35,319 bases of DNA from positions 1-35,319 of the forward strand of contig JASMJM010000110.1 of assembly GCA_030749725.1 (NCBI GenBank), given 5' to 3'. The position numbers and the translations under genes were made by a program. Numbering within the stretch: the first letter of the stretch is position 1; every line of letters begins with the position of its first letter. The notes under the pieces were generated by a model. It was not told the DNA's origin. It did not search any database and saw nothing but the letters and a program-made list of their open reading frames with translations. Positions 26,922-35,319 of this stretch are shown here, piece after piece. This DNA comes from Pseudomonadales bacterium. GTDB taxonomy: Bacteria > Pseudomonadota > Gammaproteobacteria > Pseudomonadales > Azotimanducaceae.

Positions 26922-27035
26922 GGGGTCTGGGTGGGGTTTCCTCTTGCGGGACACGCGACGGGTACATCCCTGTAAGCTCAGTGGCCGCGTCCCTGCGGCC
27001 AATGGTCCTGCAAGAGGAAACCCCACCCAGACCCC
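26922..27035. repeat. 114-bp palindromic element (26-bp perfect inverted arms)
   Basis: The 316-base gap between rseB and mucD contains perfect 26-base inverted arms at 26922-26947 and 27010-27035 (GGGGTCTGGGTGGGGTTTCC at the outer left end), with two smaller hairpins inside: TACA-TCCC-TGTA near 26972-26983 and GGCCGC-GTCCCT-GCGGCC near 26983-27000. It has no coding capacity that I would trust and no obvious target-site duplication. It looks like a dispersed hairpin repeat or MITE-like/REPIN-like element. The rest of the gap shows nothing else. Confidence 0.85.
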
Positions 27036-27162
27036 GGCACGGAATAGAATGGGCATCTGGCTGGTCGATCGTATTGAACGAATCCTGTTTGGAGCAGGAC
27101 GGACTAATGTTACTTGAGCTGGAGCGTTGAGATTGCAGGAAGCACTTGGAGATAAAATCTTG

Positions 27163-28566
27163 ATGAAATCGATTCGTTACCGTCAGCTCTTTGTGGGCTT
27201 GGTGGTCAGTTTTGCAGCCTCGGCTGCATCCAATGCCCAGTTGCCGGAATTTACGCACCTGGTCAAAGAGATCTCTCCCGCTGTGGTTAATATAAGCGTG
27301 CAGAGATCCGCTGCCGCTCGCGTCCCAAGGGGTGATCGATTCGATGAGAGGGAGATGCCTGAGTTGTTCCGCAGGTTTTTTCGAGACATGCCTCATCCGC
27401 GACCACAACCGAGGAACAGACCCACGCTCGGGTCCGGTTTTATCATCTCGTCTGACGGCTATATCCTGACCAATAATCATGTGGTAGAGAATGCCGATGA
27501 AATTATCGTCAGCCTGCAGGATCGCAGAGAGCGCGAAGCCAAGGTGGTCGGCGCGGATACGCTGTCCGATCTTGCCCTGCTCAAAATCGATGCGTCTGAC
27601 CTGGTGGGCGTGAAATTAGGCAGCTCGGAAAAGTTACAGGTGGGGGAATGGGTGGTAGCTATCGGCTCGCCATTCGGCTTTGAGTATTCAGTTACTGCGG
27701 GAATTGTCAGTGCCAAAGGACGCAGTCTGCCCGATTCCAATCAGAACTACGTGCCCTTTATCCAGACGGACGTGGCCATCAACCCGGGTAATTCAGGCGG
27801 TCCACTTTTCAATCTGGACGGAGAAGTGGTGGGTATCAATTCACAAATCTTTACCCGATCCGGTGGGTTCATGGGCCTATCCTTTGCCATCCCGATCGAC
27901 GTCGCCCTGGATGTGGTGGAACAGCTAAAGGACAAGGGATCTGTATCACGGGGTTGGCTGGGTGTTCTGATTCAAAGAGTAAACCGGGATTTGGCAGAGT
28001 CCTTCGGATTGGATAGGCCGTCCGGCGCACTGGTCTTGCAGGTGTATTCGGATAGCCCGGCAGAAAGTGCCGGATTGCGTGAGGGCGATATCATCATCGA
28101 GTTCAATGGCATGAAGATAGATCTCTCGGCCGATCTTCCTCACGTGGTGGGCAGAACGAAAGCGGACACCAAGGCTAACATTGTCATTGTGCGGGAGGGC
28201 AAAAAGAAAACCCTGGCAGTGGTGGTAGGTCAGTTGTCGGACAGCACTTTGTCCATAGAAACTGGGGAAAGCGGCAGCCAGTCAGGCAATAGACTGGGCC
28301 TGGTTGTGGAGGAGTTGTCTGACGAAGACAAAGATAGAAGAGGTGTCAAGGATGGCATTCAGGTGGTCGAAGTGCTGGATGGCGCCGCCGGCAAAGCTGG
28401 TATGCGCAGCGGAGACATAGTCACCATGCTGGACTCCCAGTGGGTGAAATCTGTGCAACAGTTCAATGAAATCGTCGACAGTCTGGTGGCAGACGACTCC
28501 GTACCCATTCGAATTGTCAGAAACCAATCCCCCATGTTCTTGGCAATCAAAGTCATCGAACCCTGA
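27163..28566 (+). CDS. mucD: Periplasmic serine protease MucD (DegP/HtrA family)
   Basis: DegP-type proteases degrade misfolded periplasmic proteins; MucD in Pseudomonas restrains AlgU. The 467-residue precursor starts with a signal peptide (MKSIRYRQLFVGLVVSFAAS, cut near ASNAQ) and then a trypsin-like domain with triad H106 (NNHVVENAD), D136 (LSDLALLKID) and S211 (NPGNSGGPL). Two PDZ domains follow (about 255-350 and 375-460). A longer frame from 27127 exists, but the ATG at 27163 gives the signal peptide. It sits between rseB and lepA, as mucD does in Pseudomonas, and downstream of the palindromic element. Confidence 0.95.
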   Translation: MKSIRYRQLFVGLVVSFAASAASNAQLPEFTHLVKEISPAVVNISVQRSAAARVPRGDRFDEREMPELFRRFFRDMPHPRPQPRNRPTLGSGFIISSDGYILTNNHVVENADEIIVSLQDRREREAKVVGADTLSDLALLKIDASDLVGVKLGSSEKLQVGEWVVAIGSPFGFEYSVTAGIVSAKGRSLPDSNQNYVPFIQTDVAINPGNSGGPLFNLDGEVVGINSQIFTRSGGFMGLSFAIPIDVALDVVEQLKDKGSVSRGWLGVLIQRVNRDLAESFGLDRPSGALVLQVYSDSPAESAGLREGDIIIEFNGMKIDLSADLPHVVGRTKADTKANIVIVREGKKKTLAVVVGQLSDSTLSIETGESGSQSGNRLGLVVEELSDEDKDRRGVKDGIQVVEVLDGAAGKAGMRSGDIVTMLDSQWVKSVQQFNEIVDSLVADDSVPIRIVRNQSPMFLAIKVIEP

Positions 28567-28682
28567 GCAGACGCGTCATGGGTGGATTCGAGCTGTCTCG
28601 CTAATGCGTTGTGAATCAGCTAGACTGCATCGCTTTGAATCAACCCATTGATCAGTCCTGAAACAGCCAACCTGCCATTACT

Positions 28683-30482
28683 GTGTCTGAACTCGCATAC
28701 ATCAGAAACTTTTCCATCATCGCCCACATCGACCACGGAAAATCAACTCTAGCAGACCGATTCATACAGCTCTGTGGTGGATTGACCGACCGGGAAATGG
28801 AAGACCAGGTGCTGGATTCAATGGATCTGGAACGGGAACGGGGCATCACCATTAAGGCACAGAGCGTGGCCTTGAATTTTGATTCCAACGATGGCCATCG
28901 CTACCAGCTCAATCTCATCGATACACCCGGGCACGTGGATTTCAGCTATGAGGTCTCCAGATCGATGGCGGCCTGCGAGGGTGCATTGCTTGTCGTCGAT
29001 GCGGTTCAGGGCGTTGAAGCGCAATCCGTGGCCAACTGTTACACCGCCATCGAACAGGGCTTGGATGTGCTTCCTGTACTCAATAAATTGGATCTGCCTG
29101 AAGCCGATCCAGATCGTGTCTGCACTGAAATCGAGGAGATCATTGGTCTGGATGCAAGCCATGCAGTTCTCGTTAGCGCCAAGACCGGTGATGGCACCAG
29201 AGATCTGATGGAAGAATTGATCAGGTTCTTTCCCGCACCTGAAGGTAATCGAAGTGGTGATCTGCAAGCGTTGATCATCGACTCCTGGTTTGACAGCTAT
29301 CTAGGCGTGGTGTCATTGGTGCGCGTGATGCATGGACGCATAAAGGTAAAGGACCGGATCCTCATCAAGGCGACAGGTAGGATTCATCAAGTCGATGCGG
29401 TGGGATTTTTCACGCCTCACCGGGAAGAAACAGTTTCGCTTCAAGCAGGCGAGGTCGGCTTTGTCGTCGCTGGCATCAAAGACGTCAAAGGAGCACCGGT
29501 GGGGGACACCATCACGTTGGCATCGACTCCTGATGTTTCTTCGTTACCCGGATTTGAGCGAGTGCGACCGCAGGTGTTTGCCGGAATGTTCACCGTGAAA
29601 TCGCAAGATTTCGAAAACTTCCGGGATGCTTTGGCAAAACTGACATTGAACGACGCATCTCTGCAATATGAACCTGAAACATCCGTTGCCTTGGGATTTG
29701 GCTTTCGATGCGGCTTTCTGGGGATGCTGCATATGGAAATCGTACAGGAGCGGATCGAAAGGGAATATAACCTCGACATAATCACCTCTGCACCCACTGT
29801 GATTTATGAAGTGGTAACGAAAAATGGTGAAGTCAGTCAGGTCGATAATCCAGCCCAGCTTCCTGATCCGGCAGTCATCATGGAAATGCGAGAACCCATA
29901 GTGCAGGCCAACATTCTGGTCCCACAGGACTACGTCGGTAATATCCTTGCCTTGTGTGTAGAGAGAAGGGGCGTACAGAAAGATATGCAATTTGTGGGCA
30001 AACAGGTATCGATAACCTATGAATTGCCCATGAGTGAAGTGGTGCTGGATTTCTTTGATAGACTAAAGAGCGTCAGCAAGGGATACGCATCCCTTGATTA
30101 CTACTTTGTACGATTCAGCAAAGCGGATCTTGTTCGTTTGGATGTCCTGATTAACGGTGATCGTATCGATGCTTTATCGTTGATCGTGCATAGGGATAAT
30201 GCCAGGCACAAAGGCTTTGCGTTAACGAAAAAAATGAAGGAGTTGATTCCACGTCAATTGTTTGATGTGGTGTTGCAGGCTGCGATCGGCTCACAGATTA
30301 TTGCCAGCCAGAAGGTCAAGGCGCTTAGAAAGAACGTTACGGCAAAATGCTATGGTGGCGACATTACCAGAAAGAAGAAACTACTGGAAAAGCAGAAGGC
30401 GGGCAAAAAAAGGATGAAGCAGCTTGGCAGTGTGGAGATCCCTCAAGATGCATTTCTGGCCGTGTTGAAAGTGGATAGGTAG
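28683..30482 (+). CDS. lepA: Elongation factor 4 (LepA)
   Basis: LepA is a translational GTPase that acts on ribosome biogenesis and initiation or back-translocation. The 599-residue protein has the G domain with AHIDHGKST (14-22), the switch region [18 protein letters not shown] and [10 protein letters not shown], then EF-G-like domains II, III and V, and the C-terminal LepA-specific domain with [19 protein letters not shown] and a Lys-rich end ([13 protein letters not shown]). The start is a GTG at 28683. It is followed by lepB at 89 bases; lepA-lepB is the classic operon. Confidence 0.97.
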   Translation: MSELAYIRNFSIIAHIDHGKSTLADRFIQLCGGLTDREMEDQVLDSMDLERERGITIKAQSVALNFDSNDGHRYQLNLIDTPGHVDFSYEVSRSMAACEGALLVVDAVQGVEAQSVANCYTAIEQGLDVLPVLNKLDLPEADPDRVCTEIEEIIGLDASHAVLVSAKTGDGTRDLMEELIRFFPAPEGNRSGDLQALIIDSWFDSYLGVVSLVRVMHGRIKVKDRILIKATGRIHQVDAVGFFTPHREETVSLQAGEVGFVVAGIKDVKGAPVGDTITLASTPDVSSLPGFERVRPQVFAGMFTVKSQDFENFRDALAKLTLNDASLQYEPETSVALGFGFRCGFLGMLHMEIVQERIEREYNLDIITSAPTVIYEVVTKNGEVSQVDNPAQLPDPAVIMEMREPIVQANILVPQDYVGNILALCVERRGVQKDMQFVGKQVSITYELPMSEVVLDFFDRLKSVSKGYASLDYYFVRFSKADLVRLDVLINGDRIDALSLIVHRDNARHKGFALTKKMKELIPRQLFDVVLQAAIGSQIIASQKVKALRKNVTAKCYGGDITRKKKLLEKQKAGKKRMKQLGSVEIPQDAFLAVLKVDR

Positions 30483-30571
30483 TCAAAGCATCAGATTGTG
30501 GCTAGAACAATGCACAAACTATGGATGGCTGATGGCATCCAAGAGTCGATAAAGAGGACCGTTTAGCCTGC

Positions 30572-31396
30572 ATGGATATCGATTTCCCCCTCATCTTGGT
30601 TGTGCTGGTTTTGCTAACAGGACTGATCTGGTTGGTTGATCGCGTCATGTTGTTACCCAAACGAATGATCACAATAGAGAAATTCAAGCAGAGAAAATCG
30701 GAATCACAAAAGCAGGAAGCGTCGTTTGAGGAAGCCATCGAAACGCTAAGGCGCGAACACATTGTCGTTGAGTACTCGATCTCCTTCTTTCCAGTTCTAC
30801 TGCTGGTCCTGGTCTTACGATCATTTCTAGTGGAACCGTTCCAAATACCCACGGGTTCCATGATACCCACGCTGGCTATAGGTGACTTCATTCTGGTAAA
30901 TAAGTACACCTATGGTATTCGCTTGCCTGTGCTCGGCACCAAGATCATCGGTGTTGGCGAACCCAAGAATGGGGACATCATGGTGTTCATACCTCCGCAC
31001 GAGACCAAGTACTTCATCAAAAGAGTCATTGGGATACCGGGAGACAGGATTGTCTACAAGGATAAGAAACTGTACATCAATGGCGCTGAGGCGCCGCAGG
31101 AGTTTGTCGCCCGCCTGCCGCCCCACAATCCTACCTATCTACTGTATCGCGAAAAGATCGGTGAAGAGAGGCACTATATTCAAAAGAATCTGTTCGAGCA
31201 TGAGGAATTGAGAGAATGGGATATTCCAGTCGGATATTACTTTATGATGGGAGATAATCGTGATAGAAGTAGCGACAGCCGTTTTTGGGGGTTGGTACCC
31301 GAGGAGAACATAGTAGGAAAAGCGTTTGCCATTTGGATTCATAAGGATCCGGGTTGGAACCTACCGGGATTTAGCAGAAACGCATGGATCGAGTGA
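30572..31396 (+). CDS. lepB: Signal peptidase I
   Basis: LepB removes signal peptides from exported proteins at the outer face of the inner membrane. The 274-residue protein has two N-terminal membrane segments (about 7-24 and 70-85), the catalytic serine S96 in PTGSMIPTL, the general-base lysine K150 in YFIKRVIGIPGDRI, and GDNRDRSSDSRFWG near the end. The ATG at 30572 is the first suitable start. It is followed by a DUF4845 gene, the usual gammaproteobacterial order. Confidence 0.97.
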   Translation: MDIDFPLILVVLVLLTGLIWLVDRVMLLPKRMITIEKFKQRKSESQKQEASFEEAIETLRREHIVVEYSISFFPVLLLVLVLRSFLVEPFQIPTGSMIPTLAIGDFILVNKYTYGIRLPVLGTKIIGVGEPKNGDIMVFIPPHETKYFIKRVIGIPGDRIVYKDKKLYINGAEAPQEFVARLPPHNPTYLLYREKIGEERHYIQKNLFEHEELREWDIPVGYYFMMGDNRDRSSDSRFWGLVPEENIVGKAFAIWIHKDPGWNLPGFSRNAWIE

Positions 31397-31409
31397 AACA
31401 GGAGGAGCT

Positions 31410-31784
31410 ATGAACTTACCACACTATCAAAAAGGACTTTCAATGGCAGGATGGATGTTCCTGATATTGGTTATCGGTTCGGTGATTACCATCGGTACGA
31501 AATTAGCGCCACTGTATTTGGATCACAATACCATGAGCAATATCATGGATGGACTACCGCAAGAAAAAGGCATGGTTACGAAGGGAAATGTGGAATTGAC
31601 TGACATTCTTAGGAAACGATTCAAAATGAACAACATTCGTGATTTTGATTTCAAGAATCACTTGACCATCAACAGGCCTGAGGATCGCGTAGTTATCGAT
31701 ATGAATTATGAAGTGAGATTACCGCTCGTCCATAATGTTGATCTGATTGCCAGCTTTGAGAAACAAATTATATTGAGAGACTAA
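31410..31784 (+). CDS. DUF4845 single-pass membrane protein
   Basis: This 124-residue protein has a short cytoplasmic N-terminus, one membrane segment (about 16-34, MFLILVIGSVITIGTKLAPLY) and a small extracytoplasmic domain. That length and design, and its place between lepB and rnc, match the DUF4845 family, which has no established function. A longer frame from 31326 overlaps lepB, but the ATG at 31410 has a strong AGGAGGAG site. Its stop abuts the rnc TTG without any gap. Confidence 0.85.
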   Translation: MNLPHYQKGLSMAGWMFLILVIGSVITIGTKLAPLYLDHNTMSNIMDGLPQEKGMVTKGNVELTDILRKRFKMNNIRDFDFKNHLTINRPEDRVVIDMNYEVRLPLVHNVDLIASFEKQIILRD

Positions 31785-32471
31785 TTGAGTTCCCGAGATG
31801 AAAAACTGAACCTCAAGCTTGGTTCGGCATTTACCAATCTGGGTTTGCTGAATCAAGCGGTCACTCACCGCAGTTACAGTGGTAACAATAATGAACGGTT
31901 GGAGTTTCTGGGAGATGCAATCCTGAATTTTCTGATCGCCGAAGATCTCTACAGGAGATTTCCCACCGCCAGGGAAGGGCAATTAAGCAGGCTCCGAGCC
32001 AACCTTGTAAAACGTGAGACGCTTGCCGAAATAGCAAGAGAGGTCGAATTGGGGGAGTTCCTCCTATTAGGTCAGGGAGAGCAAAAGAGTGGTGGGTCAA
32101 AGCGGGACTCCATTCTTGCGGATGCACTGGAAGCAATTATCGGGGCACTATTCCTCGACAGAGACTTGCCTGCGGTGAGAGAAAGGATCACCCATTGGTT
32201 TGAGTCCCGCCTTAAGGATCTTTCCCTGGAGGATCCACAGAAAGATTCAAAGACTAGGTTGCAGGAGTATCTGCAGGCCAATAGGTGTTCACTACCGGAC
32301 TACACAGTCGTATCAGCTGTTGGCAAAGCGCATGCGCGTACTTTCTACGTTGAATGCGCCGCAGCTTTGCTGGAGACACCGGTAGCTGGATCCGGAAGCA
32401 GCATAAGAATTGCCGAACAGGAAGCTGCTGCACAAGCCTTAATAACTCTGGGAGTTGATAAGGCCGGTTAA
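31785..32471 (+). CDS. rnc: Ribonuclease III
   Basis: RNase III cleaves double-stranded RNA in rRNA processing and mRNA decay. The 228-residue protein has the nuclease domain with signature NERLEFLGDAIL (E40, D44) and ILADALEAIIGALFLD, and the C-terminal double-stranded-RNA-binding domain from about residue 155 (KTRLQEYLQANR, GSGSSIRIAEQEAAAQAL). The start appears to be the TTG at 31785 directly after the DUF4845 stop; no in-frame ATG gives the full nuclease domain. It is next to era, 11 bases on, the conserved rnc-era-recO operon. Confidence 0.95.
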   Translation: MSSRDEKLNLKLGSAFTNLGLLNQAVTHRSYSGNNNERLEFLGDAILNFLIAEDLYRRFPTAREGQLSRLRANLVKRETLAEIAREVELGEFLLLGQGEQKSGGSKRDSILADALEAIIGALFLDRDLPAVRERITHWFESRLKDLSLEDPQKDSKTRLQEYLQANRCSLPDYTVVSAVGKAHARTFYVECAAALLETPVAGSGSSIRIAEQEAAAQALITLGVDKAG

Positions 32472-32482
32472 CCGGCACCAAC

Positions 32483-33379
32483 ATGGACTCAAATTCTCCT
32501 CTCAAGTGTGGCTATGTCGCGATTGTTGGACGACCTAACGTCGGGAAATCATCCCTGCTCAATCGAATACTCGGTCAGAAGTTGAGCATTACTTCCAGAA
32601 AACCTCAGACCACTCGTCATCAATTACTCGGTATCAAAACAAAGGGTCATGTACAAGCCCTTTATGTAGATACGCCTGGATTGCATAAGAGCGCCAGGAA
32701 GGCGATCAATCGATACATGAATCGTGCCGCCAGCAGCGTCATCACGGATGTCGATGTGGTCCTAATGGTTGTTGACAGGTTGAAGTGGGTGGATGACGAT
32801 GAAGTTGTCCTTAAATATGTGAGGGACAGCCAAGCACCCACCTTTCTGGTGATCAACAAAGTCGATCTGTTAGACGATAAGACCAGATTGTTGCCCCATC
32901 TTGACTTTGCGAGAACCAAGATGAGCTTTGAGGAGATGATACCGATATCAGCATTGAGTGGTCACAATGTGGATGAACTGGAGCAACTTCTTGCATCCTA
33001 TCTGCCGACTGGCCCACATTTTTTTCCTGGTGATCAATTGACTGATCGCAATGACAGATTTATTGCTACAGAAATCATACGCGAGAAGATAACGAGGCAA
33101 CTGGGTGATGAATTGCCCTATGAGATTGCCGTACAGGTCGACAGCTATATAGAAGAGAAGGAAACAGTCCAGATTGATGCAACTATTCTGGTGGAACGAG
33201 AAGGGCAGAAGGGAATACTGATTGGCAAACAGGGCGCCAGACTGAAAAAAATAGGCTCACAAGCCAGGCAGGACATCGAGTCGTTTCTCAGCAAGAAAGT
33301 CATTCTGAAACTTTGGGTGAGAGTAAAAACGGGCTGGTCTGACGACGACAGGGCGCTGGTGAGTCTAGGCTACGAATAG
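32483..33379 (+). CDS. era: GTPase Era
   Basis: Era binds the 3' end of 16S rRNA and the 30S subunit, coupling ribosome maturation to the cell cycle. The 298-residue protein has the GTPase domain with GRPNVGKSS (16-24), KPQTTRHQLLG, DTPGLH and NKVDLL, and a C-terminal KH domain with GILIGKQGARLKKIG (about 249-263). The ATG at 32483 is right after rnc. Length is typical. Confidence 0.97.
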   Translation: MDSNSPLKCGYVAIVGRPNVGKSSLLNRILGQKLSITSRKPQTTRHQLLGIKTKGHVQALYVDTPGLHKSARKAINRYMNRAASSVITDVDVVLMVVDRLKWVDDDEVVLKYVRDSQAPTFLVINKVDLLDDKTRLLPHLDFARTKMSFEEMIPISALSGHNVDELEQLLASYLPTGPHFFPGDQLTDRNDRFIATEIIREKITRQLGDELPYEIAVQVDSYIEEKETVQIDATILVEREGQKGILIGKQGARLKKIGSQARQDIESFLSKKVILKLWVRVKTGWSDDDRALVSLGYE

Positions 33380-33471
33380 CAGCAGACAGACCCCCCTTAA
33401 GCTTCCGGTCATTGAACCCATGGTATACATCAAACGACATAGCATCACTCCGACCCGAGGAAGGTGACCTG

Positions 33472-34182
33472 GTGGTATCGTTTTCGGAGCTTACCCCTGC
33501 CTTCATACTGCATTCCCGAAGGTACCGGGACACCAGTCTGATATGTGACTTGTTCACGCAGAACTTTGGCAGATTTTCTGCGGTTGCGCGTGGGGCCACT
33601 GGTCCCAAGCCAAGATTCAAAGGGGTGTTGCAGCCCTTTGTGCCACTGCTCATGTCATATTATGGTGCAGGCGAACTCAAGTCGGTGAAGAACGTCGATT
33701 TTTTTGCACAACCGATACATCTAACTGGGAACAAGCTGCTCATTGGTCTGTATGTCAATGAACTCCTCAATCGACTACTGGGCACGTACGATGCGCTCGA
33801 GAATGTGTATATGATGTACGCTCAACTCATCAGGCAGCTTGAAACATCGGATGACGTGGAACCCTTGTTGAGGAGGTTCGAATTTCTCCTGTTGTCAGAA
33901 CTGGGTTACGGAGTTTCCCTCCAGTCCGAGGTGGGCACGGGCAGGGAAATAGTCCCGGAAGAAAACTACGTATTTGATGCTGAACGAGGCTTCACGTTAG
34001 CGTCGTCGCATGAAACGCGAGAATTTGTTTGTAAAGGGATTCACCTCTTGGCGATCAGCAACAATGATTTTACGCAGGATGATGCCAGGAGCGTTGCTAA
34101 ACAGGTTGTCCGTATAGCGCTGCAACCACTGCTTGGAAACAGACCGCTCAACAGCAGAATATTGTTTTCAAAGAGACAATAG
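33472..34182 (+). CDS. recO: DNA repair protein RecO
   Basis: RecO helps RecA load onto SSB-coated DNA in the RecF pathway. The 236-residue protein begins with the OB-fold domain (FILHSRRYRDTSLICDLFT, GRFSAVARGATG) and continues into the helical domain (GLYVNELLNRLLGTYD, RRFEFLLLSELGYG). The preferred start is the GTG at 33472 because GAGGAAGG (33457-33464) is 7 bases before it and the family normally starts near here; a TTG at 33412 would add 20 unmatched residues. It is 92 bases after era. The zinc-finger cysteines seen in some RecO proteins are not evident. pdxJ does not follow. Confidence 0.93.
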   Translation: MVSFSELTPAFILHSRRYRDTSLICDLFTQNFGRFSAVARGATGPKPRFKGVLQPFVPLLMSYYGAGELKSVKNVDFFAQPIHLTGNKLLIGLYVNELLNRLLGTYDALENVYMMYAQLIRQLETSDDVEPLLRRFEFLLLSELGYGVSLQSEVGTGREIVPEENYVFDAERGFTLASSHETREFVCKGIHLLAISNNDFTQDDARSVAKQVVRIALQPLLGNRPLNSRILFSKRQ

Positions 34183-34195
34183 AGTTAGACAGTCG

Positions 34196-35224
34196 TTAGG
34201 AGTTGTTTTGCGCCAGACTTGATGATCGGTTGTTTGCAGCAGCCCAGTTCTGAAGAGAACCTACTTCATCGTATAGTTGGTTTACAGCGTCATCCAGGCC
34301 GTCTCGTCTATCTTGCTTGAGCATAGTTTCCAGATTCTTGACGACGCCATGTAATGTAGGTACGCCGCAGTAACGTATGGCGCCATGTAGCCGGTGTACG
34401 GCATCCTTCATCGACTGCAGGTTGTAGCTGTCGTAAGCAGTCTTGATCTCGGCCACATCACCTGGCATGGTCGACAGCAGCAAACTCAACATTTCTTCCG
34501 CCAGTTCTTTTTTCCCGCCGGCTAATCGGTAGGCCAACTCCCAATCGACAACCCGCGCAGCTGGTTTGGCAGCTATGCTGTGATCGAATCTGACCCACTT
34601 CAGTAGCATGCTCCTGAGATAGAGTTCGTTGATCGGTTTGACGATGTAATCGTCCATGCCGGAGTTAAGCAGCTGGTCTATTTCATCCGCCAACATATGA
34701 GCTGTCAGGGCAACCACTGGCGTGTGTTGCTCACCCGTCTCGTTAGCGTGGATTTTTTCGGTGGCTTCCAGTCCATCCATAGCAGGCATTTGAACATCCA
34801 TGAAGATCAAGTCGAATCGCGTCTTCCGAGCTAACTCCACTGCATCGTGGCCACTCGATGCCTTTCTTGCGTCGACACCCAGATCATCCAGCAAAGCACA
34901 CACGAGTTTGAGATTGGCTTCGTTATCATCTACTGCGAGGACTCTGATATTGGTAAACCCCAACGGGTCATCGCCGGTGTTGCTGAGTTCCATGGCGTCT
35001 GTGGTATCCCGTGTTTCCTTGTATTCTTGAGTCGTCTCTTCGAGATCGTATCTGAGCCCATCGGGAGGAACCTTCATGATCGTGGCCAACTCCTGGACGG
35101 ATTCTTGCAGTCTGCCGAGTTCGCCACCCGAATCTGTCGCTATATCAACGGATTCGCCTCTGCCAATGCGGTTCAACAAAGACGTTATGCTCTGTAAGCT
35201 AGTGTTCTGTCCTAAACAGAACAT
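34196..35224 (-). pseudogene. Truncated BarA/GacS-like sensor protein: HAMP end, REC and Hpt without kinase
   Basis: The open 342-codon frame corresponds to BarA but lacks most of it. Residues about 11-50 (SITSLLNRIGRGE...GELGRLQESVQELA) match the end of the BarA HAMP domain and 55-82 its coiled coil. The next segment goes straight to a receiver domain (about 92-212; D99-D100, phospho-acceptor D143 in FMDVQMPAMDG, K196), and then an Hpt domain (about 228-335; probable phospho-His H277 in AVHRLHG). HisKA and HATPase are absent, and the sensor and membrane parts are missing upstream where an IS630-type element ends. The BarA match begins near 35199; the ATG at 35224 lies within the IS end. It converges with recO. 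Confidence 0.8.
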
Positions 35225-35319
35225 ATATTTAATAGTCTCTTTCTGGCTCTGCCCACCTTCTCGATGATCTCATCTGTCGACTTGGTCCAAACGAATGGCT
35301 TTGGATCTCTGTTGTACAC
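35202..35319 (-). mobile_element. Right end of an IS630-family insertion sequence (partial)
   Basis: The element continues beyond the window. Its end reads GTGTTCTGTCCTAAACAG from 35202, directly after a TA at 35200-35201, consistent with the TA target of IS630/Tc1-type elements. The inner part (TGTTCTG against CAGAACA around 35204-35224) is palindromic. It has inserted into, or lies at the border of, the barA remnant. Confidence 0.65.
35212..35319 (-). CDS. IS630-family transposase, C-terminal end (partial)
   Basis: Reading the minus strand from the window edge gives 35 codons and a TAG at 35212-35214. The segment PFVWTKSTDEIIEKVGRAR is characteristic of the C-terminus of IS630-family transposases. 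The DDE residues lie outside the window. The stop codon falls 11 to 13 bases inside the element's end, as is common for these elements. Confidence 0.75.
   Translation of the reverse strand: MYNRDPKPFVWTKSTDEIIEKVGRARKRLLNICSV

Noticed and set aside
26879-27130. 83-codon frame across the palindromic element
   Set aside because: It contains the peptide GLGGVSSCGT and its inverted-arm counterpart only because of the 26-bp arms; no ribosome site or family match.

Overview
The window is a stretch of a gammaproteobacterial chromosome carrying mostly conserved housekeeping genes. The assignment rests on gene order. The runs ccsA/corB-ffh-rpsP-rimM-trmD-rplS-xerD-dsbC-hom-recJ-prfB-lysS and ygfZ-sdhE-ygfX-nadB-rpoE-rseA-rseB-mucD-lepA-lepB-rnc-era-recO-barA are typical of Gammaproteobacteria. 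A mucD (DegP-type protease) gene between rseB/mucB and lepA recalls the Pseudomonas algU-mucABCD-lepA arrangement. Base composition looks close to balanced by eye. I cannot name a genus.

Layout. Positions 1-500 hold an irregular array of a ~21-bp repeat and no convincing gene. 536-6.9 kb carries a gamma-class carbonic anhydrase, leuA with a possible leucine-rich leader, the convergent corB and ccsA genes, and ffh. 7.0-9.1 kb is the rpsP-rimM-trmD-rplS operon. 9.2-18.4 kb carries xerD, dsbC, an AlaC-type aminotransferase, homoserine dehydrogenase, recJ, prfB (with its programmed +1 frameshift) and lysS. 18.4-24.3 kb carries ung, mmsA, ygfZ (minus strand), sdhE, ygfX and nadB (minus strand). 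24.5-28.6 kb is the envelope-stress module rpoE-rseA-rseB-mucD. 28.6-34.2 kb is lepA-lepB-DUF4845-rnc-era-recO. The right edge holds a strongly reduced barA/gacS remnant cut by the end of an IS630-family element. I saw no tRNA, rRNA or CRISPR array.

How the genes work together: most act in translation and protein export (SRP, LepB, RF2, LysRS, ribosomal proteins and their maturation factors), envelope protein quality control (DsbC, sigma-E, RseA/B, MucD), recombination and repair (XerD, RecJ, Ung, RecO), and amino-acid or cofactor synthesis (LeuA, AlaC, Hom, NadB, SdhE, YgfZ).

The unusual part is not a gene cluster. It is (i) a recurrent pattern of short tandem duplications that start inside the 3' end of a gene and include its stop codon (dsbC, recJ, ygfX, nadB), in the dsbC case triplicating a complete intrinsic terminator; (ii) a barA reading frame that has lost both its sensor and its kinase core but keeps in frame a receiver and an Hpt domain with intact phosphorylation residues; and (iii) repeats at the left edge that resemble the end of the IS630 element at the right edge. 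Several genes (corB, hom, recJ, rseA, lepA, rnc, recO) appear to use TTG or GTG starts.
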